Shown here in pieces: positions 43,341-50,107 of a stretch of 64,000 nt of DNA; position 1 is the first letter of the stretch; the number at the start of each line of letters is the position of its first letter. This stretch comes from Kitasatospora sp. MAP5-34 (GTDB taxonomy: Bacteria; Actinomycetota; Actinomycetes; Streptomycetales; Streptomycetaceae), in NCBI RefSeq assembly GCF_029894335.1, contig NZ_JARXZC010000020.1, positions 62,001 through 126,000 on the forward strand, read 5' to 3'. Position numbers and translations under genes: made by a program. The notes below the pieces were generated by a model that searched no databases, was not told where the DNA came from, and saw only the letters and a list, made by a program, of their open reading frames with translations.

Positions 43341-43790
43341 TCAGCTGCCGGGGCAGGGGATAGTGAGGGTGTCCACGGCGGCCTGGGTGGGTGCGACGAC
43401 GATCGTGTCGACGCCCAGTCCCCCCATGGGGGCGTCCGTGCCCGGCGTTTCGGTGTCCTCGGGCACGTAGACGCACAGGCCCAGGAGGCCCAGCGCGATG
43501 GTTCCCTCGGAGCTGTACTCCGGGGCAACGCCGGTGTTGTTGACGACCTCGGCGTAGCTGCCGGCCGGGGCGGTGAACACCTCTGTGCCGCCGTCCAGTA
43601 GGGCCTGGTCGTCGATGACGTCGGGCTGGTTGTTCTGGTAGTCCCCGGCGCTCCGGTACAGGCAGACACTGTCGAAGGGGCAGCCGTGGTCGGAGCCGAC
43701 CGGCTCGGCCCCGGACGCCGAGGCGCGGCTCAGCGCGGCGGGCCTGCCGGTAGCGCCCGGAGCCGTGGTGGCGCCGCGGCGACGAGGTCC
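43341..43790 (-). pseudogene. C-terminal fragment of a secreted Cys-rich protein fused to the esterase end
   Basis: In a frame different from the esterase the stretch reads ATTAPGATGRPAALSRASAS, then HGCPFDSVCLYRSAGDY and GLLGLCVYVPEDTETPGTD, ending at 43341. The first cysteine motif resembles secreted peptidase-inhibitor-like proteins. There is no start codon with a ribosome site or signal peptide in this frame, so it looks like the tail of another gene brought in by a deletion or frameshift near 43780. Confidence 0.45.
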
Positions 43791-44866
43791 GCCTGGTCGC
43801 CGAAGCTGTCTGCAAGCAGTTGCCGGTAGCGCTGCGGAGTGATCGGCTCCTGCGCGTTCAGGACCGCCGCCCATCCCCGGTGCTCGTCGAGGTTGCCGCC
43901 CTCGAGAACCGGAACCCGCTGGTACCGGCCTTCCCGCAGAGCCGTCGCCGGTTCGAGCGGGAGGAGAGGAGTGTCGTAGGCGGGCTTGTCGAAGGGCAAC
44001 TTCGGCGCGGACAGGTCGGTGGCGGACTTCTGCCGCAGGCAGTCGAGCGTGTCGCAGCCCACCTGGGCGGCCAGCTGCCTGCCGGTGGCCTCGGTCGCGG
44101 CTCGGCCGGTCCACGGCGAACCGGCCGGCATCCCCGGCCAGAACAGGTTCTTCGGGTAGTTGATCAGGCAGGAACCACTCTGGATCAGCGCCTTGTCGAA
44201 CAGGCCGGCCGCCGAGGGCGAGGTCAGCTGAGAGCACACGCTCATCCCACCGGCGGACTGCCCGGCCAGCGTCACGTTCCGGGGATCGCCCCCGAAGGCG
44301 GCCGCGTTTCGCCGCACCCAGCGCAGCGCGGCCTGCTGATCGGCCAGCCCGAAGTCGCCCGAGCCGGCCAGCCCCGAGTAGCCGAAGTTCCCGAAGACGC
44401 CCAGCCGGTAGTTGATCGTCACCACCACCACGCCACCGGTGACCACCATCCGGTGCGGGTCGTAGTCGCTGCCGGATCCGGAGACGAAGCCGCCTCCGTG
44501 CAGCCAGACGACCACCGGCCGCCGCTCGGCCCGGGCCGGTGCGGTCACGTCGAGATAGAGGCAGTCCTCGTTGCCACTGAGGTGAGCCGGCGGCCCCTGC
44601 GGGCACGGGTTACCCGGAGCGGTCGCCTCGCGCACCCCGGGCCAGGGCGTCACCGGCTGCGGATCGCGCCAGCGCAGCTCGCCGACCGGCGGCGCGGCGT
44701 AGGGGATGCCCTGGAAGCTCCGGTAGTCGTGCTGGGCGGTGCCGCGTACCAGACCGGAGTTCGTGGCCACCACCACGCCCTGGTCCGCCGCCTGGGCCGC
44801 CGGCACGGCGGGTGAGGCGAGAGCCATGAGCAGGGCGGCCACGACGAGCCTCGGGAATCGAGCCAT
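43730..44866 (-). CDS. Type-B carboxylesterase, C-terminally truncated
   Basis: 378 residues against about 500 for the family. The signal peptide (LVVAALLMALASPAVPAAQA) is followed by SFQGIPYAAPPVGELRWRDP, oxyanion loop VVWLHGGGF, and the nucleophile elbow ..LAGQSAGGMSVCSQ. The catalytic Glu/Asp and His of the C-terminal part are missing: the frame ends in PPRLRALPAGPPR. The start ATG with GAAGGG nearby is preferred over one five codons upstream. Activity is therefore doubtful. Confidence 0.75.
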   Translation of the reverse strand: MARFPRLVVAALLMALASPAVPAAQAADQGVVVATNSGLVRGTAQHDYRSFQGIPYAAPPVGELRWRDPQPVTPWPGVREATAPGNPCPQGPPAHLSGNEDCLYLDVTAPARAERRPVVVWLHGGGFVSGSGSDYDPHRMVVTGGVVVVTINYRLGVFGNFGYSGLAGSGDFGLADQQAALRWVRRNAAAFGGDPRNVTLAGQSAGGMSVCSQLTSPSAAGLFDKALIQSGSCLINYPKNLFWPGMPAGSPWTGRAATEATGRQLAAQVGCDTLDCLRQKSATDLSAPKLPFDKPAYDTPLLPLEPATALREGRYQRVPVLEGGNLDEHRGWAAVLNAQEPITPQRYRQLLADSFGDQADLVAAAPPRLRALPAGPPR

Positions 44867-45028
44867 CAGGAACCCTTCCATTCAGAACGACCAGGAACCG
44901 GCGTCCTGACGGTACAGGTGTATCACATCCGGGGCAACGGCATTCGGGTGAGCCAAGCGCGCACAACCAAGCTCCGGGCAAGGAGAGTTGGGCGTTGCAG
45001 GTAGGCACTTCCCAAGCGCCTCACGACC

Positions 45029-45044
45029 TGATACAAACGTATCA
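45029..45044. promoter_or_regulatory. TetR-type operator-like palindrome
   Basis: TGATAC-AAAC-GTATCA, a perfect 6-bp dyad, between the divergent esterase and DUF998 genes. A half site GTATCA lies at 44920-44925. The repeat is typical of TetR-family operators, but no TetR gene is nearby. Confidence 0.5.
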
Positions 45045-45077
45045 ACAGAAGGTCGGGCCGACGGCGGGGGCCAGCGG

Positions 45078-45767
45078 ATGGGCGGGATGCGAAGAGCACT
45101 AACCTGGGGGGCCATCGCCGCCCAACTGCTGTTCACCGCTTCCTGGTTCCTCGACGGCCTGGCGGAGGGGCGAGGCTATCGCGCCTCTGCGGACGGCATC
45201 AGCGACCTGGGCGCGCTGACGGCCGACCACCCGTGGCTCGAACTCGCGGCGCAGGCGGTCGCCGGCACGCTCACCATCGCGTTCGCCCTCTTCGCGCTCC
45301 GCCCGGCTCTTGCGCTCCCCGGAGCTTCGGCGCCCGTGGGAGCCTGGTTGGTGGCCGCCTCCCCGCTGGGACTCGACAACGTCTGGGACGTCTTCTTCCG
45401 ACTGGACTGCCGGGCCGCCGACCCCGGGTGCTCCCACAGCCTCACCGGAGGCTCCTGGCACGCGACCGTACACCTGGCGATCTCACTCCTCAGCTTCCCC
45501 GTCCTGGTGATCGCCCCCTCCGTTCTGGCCGCCCGATTTCGCGCCCACCCCGCGTGGCAGGGCTGTTCGGGCCCGGCGCTGGCCTTCAGTCCGGTGATGT
45601 TCGTCGGGGTGCTCGGCTTCCTCGGACTCCACGGACGCGACAGCGGCGGGTACGCCGAGCGGGCACTCGCCATGGCCGCCTCGGTCGGCGTGATCCTGCT
45701 GGCCGTCAGAACGCACCGGGTCCTCTCGCCGGTCTCGGACATTCCGGCCGGCGCCACCTCGCCCTGA
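45078..45767 (+). CDS. DUF998 family membrane protein
   Basis: 229 residues with six membrane segments. It opens MGGMRRALTWGAIAAQLLFT; YRASADGISDLGAL and GLDNVWDVFFRLDC are motifs of the group. The domain order is membrane helices with a short outer loop (ADPGCSHSLTGG) carrying paired Cys. The ATG has GGGGG upstream. Function unknown. Confidence 0.8.
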   Translation: MGGMRRALTWGAIAAQLLFTASWFLDGLAEGRGYRASADGISDLGALTADHPWLELAAQAVAGTLTIAFALFALRPALALPGASAPVGAWLVAASPLGLDNVWDVFFRLDCRAADPGCSHSLTGGSWHATVHLAISLLSFPVLVIAPSVLAARFRAHPAWQGCSGPALAFSPVMFVGVLGFLGLHGRDSGGYAERALAMAASVGVILLAVRTHRVLSPVSDIPAGATSP

Positions 45768-45801
45768 ACGGGCCGGTCTCCAGCGGACTGGCGAGCCGAC
45801 G

Positions 45802-45835
45802 GGTCGGCAGGTCGGCAGGTCGGCAGGTCGGCAGG
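45802..45835. repeat. Short tandem repeat
   Basis: GTCGGCAG is repeated four times in a row between the DUF998 gene and the next, with no gene within. It may have arisen by replication slippage. Confidence 0.7.
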
Positions 45836-45943
45836 CCCATCCCATGCACGGCGGCTCGGGCGCCCGCGCTACCCTCGGGCCCGCGCGGCGATGGGTTCGC
45901 GCGGTCGAGGTGTGGAGATTCCGCGCCGTTCTGAGGGAGAGTC

Positions 45944-46576
45944 ATGAGTTACGCCCCACCCACCGGTGGACTTCCGGTGCCGCCCGCCCGCGACCGTGCC
46001 CGGGCACTGCCGGGGCTGGCGGTGCTCCTGATCATCGGTCTGATACTCGAGCTGGCCGTGCTGGGGTTCGACCTCAACCAGGACGGACCCGCCTACCTCC
46101 CGACCGCGCTCGGCTTCACCTTCGGGGGCGCTCAGAACGCCCCGGTCGGGTTCTTCGGCGGCGACGCGGCCACCTGCATGGCGTTTCTGGTCATGATCAT
46201 CGCGGCCTTCTCGGGACGCGGTTGGATCCGGGCCGCCGGGACGGTGCTGCTCCTGGTGGGCGCCTACAACTCGTTCCAGATGCTGTCCATCCAGCTGACC
46301 GGCTCGGACGAGTCGCGTTCCGGGTTCGCCCAGCCGCTCAACCACCTGCTGCTCAACCTCGACGAGATCGCCCAGATCGGGTTGGCGGTGATCTTCACCG
46401 TGGTGGTGACCGCCACCGTCCGCCGGAACGGCCCGGCGGCACCGGCCGGACCAGCCGTGGGCTTCCCCGGTACGCCGCCCGGCTTCGCGCCGTACCAGCA
46501 GCAACCCGGGTACGCCCCGGCGCCCGCCGCGTACGCCTACCCGCCCGCGCCGACGGAGGGACCCACGCCCTCCTGA
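45944..46576 (+). CDS. Four-helix membrane protein with Pro/Tyr-rich tail
   Basis: 210 residues. Membrane segments at LPGLAVLLIIGLILELAVLG, CMAFLVMIIAAFSG, AAGTVLLLVGAYNSFQML and IAQIGLAVIFTVVVTATVRR. The C-terminus is a cytosolic PGYAPAPAAYAYPPAPTEG-type tail. No family recognised. The start is an ATG with GAGGGAG upstream. Confidence 0.7.
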   Translation: MSYAPPTGGLPVPPARDRARALPGLAVLLIIGLILELAVLGFDLNQDGPAYLPTALGFTFGGAQNAPVGFFGGDAATCMAFLVMIIAAFSGRGWIRAAGTVLLLVGAYNSFQMLSIQLTGSDESRSGFAQPLNHLLLNLDEIAQIGLAVIFTVVVTATVRRNGPAAPAGPAVGFPGTPPGFAPYQQQPGYAPAPAAYAYPPAPTEGPTPS

Positions 46577-46619
46577 GCCTGAATCAGCGCCGGGATCAGT
46601 GGCGGGGTCGGCGCCGGGC

Positions 46620-47066
46620 TCAGCGCCGGAGTTCGCGGCGGATGACCAGCCGCAGGCCGCTGTAGGTCTCGTCGATCGCGCAGACCTTGTTGTCCACCAG
46701 GCCGGTCGGCAGGGCCACCTCGCGGACGACGTTCTCGTCCAGGTCGGTCGCGAGCCCGGCTGCCGGCCCGGCCGCCTTCCCGGCCGCCGCCTTCCGGGCC
46801 GCCCTCTTGGGCCAGGCCAGCCAGAGCCCGGCCGCCTGGCCCATCGCCGCCCGCAGCTCGGCGAGCCGGGTCTCGTACTCGGCCCGGCCCGCCGGGAACC
46901 ACACCGCGACGTCGAACGGTTCGTCAGGGTCGGGGGCCGTCCGGGTCAGCACCCCGTCCGGCAGGCCGGGTACGGCGAAGCCGGGCGGGGCGCCGACGAG
47001 CAGCAGGACGGCACCCGGCTTGATCCCGAGCTTCTGTGCCAGCGGTGTGCCCGAGTACCCGGCCAC
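46620..47066 (-). CDS. DUF3052 family protein
   Basis: 148 residues. It opens MAGYSGTPLAQKLGIKPG and has VLLLVGAPPGF, FPAGRAEYETRLAELRAAMG and WLAWPKRAARKA, the hallmarks of DUF3052. ENVVREVALPTGLVDNKVCA is the conserved C-terminal motif. Cytosolic, function unknown. Confidence 0.9.
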   Translation of the reverse strand: MAGYSGTPLAQKLGIKPGAVLLLVGAPPGFAVPGLPDGVLTRTAPDPDEPFDVAVWFPAGRAEYETRLAELRAAMGQAAGLWLAWPKRAARKAAAGKAAGPAAGLATDLDENVVREVALPTGLVDNKVCAIDETYSGLRLVIRRELRR

Positions 47067-47072
47067 GGGGTG

Positions 47073-47654
47073 TCAGCCGTCCAGCTCGGCGAGGAAGTCG
47101 AGGGCGCCGGCCCAGGTCTGCTCGGCGGCTTCGGCGTCGTAGTCGGGCAGCTCCGGGTCGGTGAAGATGTGGCCGGCACCCCGGTAGCGGTGGACCTCGA
47201 CGTCCGCGCCGATCTTGAGCATCCGCAGGTACCAGGTGTTCAGCCAGTCCTCGGTCTCGAACGGATCCGGCTCGGCGACGTGCAGCTGGACGGGCACGGA
47301 GGTGGCGGCGTCATCCCGGATGTCCGAGGTGCCGTGCAGGAGCAGCAGGCCCAGGGCCCGCTCGTCGGCGAGGGCGAGGTTCTGGGCGATCGCGCCGCCG
47401 AGCGAGAAGCCCGCGTAGACCAGCCGTTCACCCGTGCCGAGCACCGGAACGACCGAGGTGATGGCACGTCGGAGCAGTTCGTCGGTGGTGACCTCGTCCT
47501 TGTACGCCATGCCCTCCTCGACGGTGTCGAAGACCTTGCCGTCGTACAGGTCGGGCGTGAGCACCTGGTGGCCGGCGGCCCGCAGGCGCTCGGCGGCGGC
47601 GTGCACGGCCGGGCGCAGGCCGTACGCGGAGTGGAAGAGGACGATCTGAGCCAC
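47073..47654 (-). CDS. Dienelactone hydrolase family protein
   Basis: 193 residues, alpha/beta hydrolase. The nucleophile Ser is in VYAGFSLGGAIAQNLA, the acid is likely VAEPDPFE and the His is in YRGAGHIFTD. IVLFHSAYGL opens the fold, and VHAAAERLRAAGHQVLTPDL is typical. The substrate is unknown. It ends seven bases from the DUF3052 start on the same strand. Confidence 0.88.
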   Translation of the reverse strand: MAQIVLFHSAYGLRPAVHAAAERLRAAGHQVLTPDLYDGKVFDTVEEGMAYKDEVTTDELLRRAITSVVPVLGTGERLVYAGFSLGGAIAQNLALADERALGLLLLHGTSDIRDDAATSVPVQLHVAEPDPFETEDWLNTWYLRMLKIGADVEVHRYRGAGHIFTDPELPDYDAEAAEQTWAGALDFLAELDG

Positions 47655-47859
47655 GGGTGGTTCCTTCGCTGGCGGGCCGGGACGGGTCCTTCATCATCTC
47701 CCATCGGACGGGTCGGAGCTGCCTGCGGAGCCTCCGCGCGGCGTGCCGGGTACGGACCGGTCCGAGGTGGGGGACCAGTTTTTCGGTGATCCCTTTTCGG
47801 GCCGCGTGCAGAAATTCACCTGCGGCTCAGGTAGATGAATTCCAGGATGTCCGGACCTG

Positions 47860-47899
47860 AAAAAGCCGGACGCGGCATCGCAGCTGCGTCCAGCTTTTC
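47860..47899 (-). terminator. Rho-independent type terminator
   Basis: AAAAGCCGGACGC pairs with GCGTCCAGCTTTT with one mismatch. On the minus strand the hairpin ends in TTTTT, a canonical tail for the DUF805 gene. Confidence 0.88.
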
Positions 47900-47902
47900 G
47901 GG

Positions 47903-47922
47903 GCGGACCGATTACGGTCCGC
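47903..47922. terminator. Second hairpin downstream of the DUF805 gene
   Basis: GCGGACCG-ATTA-CGGTCCGC is a perfect 8-bp stem with a four-base loop, five bases past the stop. Confidence 0.7.
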
Positions 47923-47926
47923 GAAG

Positions 47927-48283
47927 TCAGGCCTGTGCGGGGTTGAGCTTCGGGTTCGGGCCGTACTTGTTGTCGCTCTGGTCACCCTCGAGGACGCTGA
48001 AGATGATGAGCACGACGAAGCCGACGCAGGTCAGGCCGATGAGCAGCCACCACGCGGAGCGGCCGGTGTCGTGCAGACGCCGGACCAGCACGGCGAGCGC
48101 CGGGAGCAGCACCGCAAGGGAGTAGATCCCGGCGAGGAGGCCTCCCGTGCCCGCGACGTTGTCGACTATCGTCAGGATGACGGAGGCGAGGACGCTGAAA
48201 AGGGTGAACATCCAGTATTCCTGGCGGCGCGCACGGCCGCTAAAACCCACATAGTTCTTCAGTACTGCGAGATACCAGTCCAC
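47927..48283 (-). CDS. DUF805 family membrane protein
   Basis: 118 residues. VDWYLAVLKNYVGFSGRARR is the usual opening and RRLHDTGRSAWWLLIGL the family signature. Three to four membrane helices. The GTG start has AGGAG eight bases upstream; a longer frame starting at 48349 has no ribosome site. Function unknown. Confidence 0.9.
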   Translation of the reverse strand: MDWYLAVLKNYVGFSGRARRQEYWMFTLFSVLASVILTIVDNVAGTGGLLAGIYSLAVLLPALAVLVRRLHDTGRSAWWLLIGLTCVGFVVLIIFSVLEGDQSDNKYGPNPKLNPAQA

Positions 48284-48329
48284 CGCTACCGCTCCTATTT
48301 TCGGGTCGTCGAGCGGAGTGAACATATTG

Positions 48330-48501
48330 CTTGGCCAATGACTGGTCAAGCCAATTGCCTCGACTTGATACCCGACCGTGATTATCGGCGGGGTAGTTTG
48401 CCCTGTTTAGGCCATCTGGAGGTGGTATATCCACGAGTTCCGGCAGTGGCAGGTCCGGACATTTCGGACCGCCGGGCTTGATGACCGGTCAGGTCCGGAC
48501 C
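48330..48501. promoter_or_regulatory. Upstream region with three inverted repeats
   Basis: The 300 bases between the DUF805 and secreted-protein genes hold no gene. CTTGGCCA-N5-TGGTCAAG (48330-48350, one mismatch) lies on the DUF805 side. GGTCCG-N7-CGGACC (48452-48470) and the palindrome GGTCCGGACC (48492-48501) lie on the other side. They are candidate operators. Confidence 0.45.
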
Positions 48502-48583
48502 AGTTACCGACAGGCTGCGTACTCGTTTCCAGGCCGGAGACTCCGCGCCTGCCCCGACCATGACACTCCGTAGGAGAAGCACC

Positions 48584-49216
48584 ATGCGCCGCACAGCTCT
48601 GACCACCACCGCCCTCGCCCTCGGCCTGACCGCCATGCTGGCGACGGCCGCCCCGGCGGGCGCGGCCGGCCCCGAGGTCCCGGTCAAGGGACAGGCCACC
48701 TTCTGCCTCAGCCAGGCCGCCACCACCAAGCTCACCTCAATGGGCGTGGTCCTCACAGCCATCGCCCCCGCGACCCTCGACACCACCGGCCCGACGCCGT
48801 GCGTCACGACCCCCGTGTCGAAGGGCGCCATCTCGCTGGACCTCGTCTCGGGCGGCGCCCCGCTCGACGGTGGCTTCTCCTTCACCAAGCCCGCCGACCA
48901 GACCCGCCTGGACTTCACCAACCTCTACAGCAACCTGACCCGCCGTACGATCACCGCCGACGCGGCGGTCGACGGCGCGGCGCCGGCCAACCTCGACCTC
49001 GCCACCTACGACGTCAGCACCGACAAGGTGAAGGTCGGCCTCACCGGCGTGGACGCGGTGGGCGTGGACGCCAACCTGACCCAGTTCGGGGCGGACGCCT
49101 TCATCTCGGCGTTCGAGGACCAGCCGGTGGACACCGGGAAGCCGCTGTTCGCGATCACCGGGCACGTCGACCTGCTCCAGAGCGTCGCCGCGCTGCCGGT
49201 CGGCCTCACCGGCTGA
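48584..49216 (+). CDS. Secreted protein of unknown function
   Basis: 210 residues from ATG (MRRTALTTTA) with AGGAG eight bases upstream. A Sec-type signal peptide ends near AAPAGAAGPE. The mature part is beta-rich with a likely single disulfide (CLSQAATTKL and CVTTPVS). The part with DFTNLYSNLTRRTITAD resembles outer beta-sandwich domains, perhaps Htaa-like, but this is not certain. A longer frame from 48560 is less likely. Confidence 0.75.
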   Translation: MRRTALTTTALALGLTAMLATAAPAGAAGPEVPVKGQATFCLSQAATTKLTSMGVVLTAIAPATLDTTGPTPCVTTPVSKGAISLDLVSGGAPLDGGFSFTKPADQTRLDFTNLYSNLTRRTITADAAVDGAAPANLDLATYDVSTDKVKVGLTGVDAVGVDANLTQFGADAFISAFEDQPVDTGKPLFAITGHVDLLQSVAALPVGLTG

Positions 49217-49255
49217 CGCGGCTGGGCCACCGGTGGTGGTCAGGTGCCGGTCCGG

Positions 49256-50107
49256 TCAGGACACGACGTCCTTGCGGGCGAACCCCCGGAAGGCGAGTGC
49301 GAGCAGCACGATCGCGTAGGAGACCGAGAGCGAGACGCCCTGCAGCATGCCGCCCCACTCCAGTTGGGGCTGCAGGGCGTCCGCCCAGGCGTACTGCCAG
49401 TGCGCGGGCAGCCATTCGCGCAGGCCGCCCAGCGCGGTCACGGCGTCGAGCACACCCGTGATGATCGAGATGAAGACGGCGCCGCCGACCGCGCCGAGCG
49501 GGGCGTCGGTCGCGGTGGAGAGCCAGAACGCCAGTGCGGCGATGACCAGTTCGCTCAGCAGGATGAACGCCACCGCGATGGCGAGCCGGGGCAGTGCGAC
49601 GGAGGCGGGCAGGCTGGCGCCGGTCGGCAGCTTCAGGTCGCCCCAGCCGTACGCGGCCGTGCCGACCGCGAGGCCGAGCAGCGGGAGCAGGACGATGGCC
49701 GCTGCCGAGAAGGCCAGCCCGACGGTGAACTTGCGGGCCAGCAGCCGGGCCCGGGGGACGGGCGCGGCGAGCAGGTAGCGCAGCGAGGACCAGCTGGCCT
49801 CGGAGGCGACGGTGTCGCCGCAGAACAGCGCCACCGGGATGACCAGCAGGAAGCCGGTGCCCATGAAGAGCATGGTGGCGGCGAAGTTGGGCCCGGAGGC
49901 GGTGGCCAGGTCGACGAAGGTGGTCCGGTCGGGGCGGCTGGGCGTGCCGCCGATCTGGAACGCCAGCAGGACGATGAACGGCAGCGCCGACAGCACCCCG
50001 GCGATCACCATCGTCCGCCTGCGGCGCAGCTGGCGCACCGCCTCCACCCGCAGCGGCAGCGTCCGGCGGGCCCGGTAGCCGGGGGCGTGGTCGAGCGTCG
50101 TCGTCAC
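49256..50107 (-). CDS. ABC transporter permease
   Basis: 283 residues with about six membrane segments. The GTG start has GGAGGAA six bases upstream and overlaps the stop of the hydrolase-ATPase gene as GTGA. The opening part RRTLPLRVEAVRQLRRRRTM then ALPFIVLLAFQIGG and the FCGDTVASEASWSSLRYLLA motif are typical of ABC-2 permeases. Works with the fused ATPase upstream. Confidence 0.88.
   Translation of the reverse strand: MTTTLDHAPGYRARRTLPLRVEAVRQLRRRRTMVIAGVLSALPFIVLLAFQIGGTPSRPDRTTFVDLATASGPNFAATMLFMGTGFLLVIPVALFCGDTVASEASWSSLRYLLAAPVPRARLLARKFTVGLAFSAAAIVLLPLLGLAVGTAAYGWGDLKLPTGASLPASVALPRLAIAVAFILLSELVIAALAFWLSTATDAPLGAVGGAVFISIITGVLDAVTALGGLREWLPAHWQYAWADALQPQLEWGGMLQGVSLSVSYAIVLLALAFRGFARKDVVS

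Noticed and set aside
45802..45835. Tandem GTCGGCAG units as an iteron or origin
   Set aside because: Only four units, no AT-rich stretch and no replication gene nearby. Slippage is more likely.
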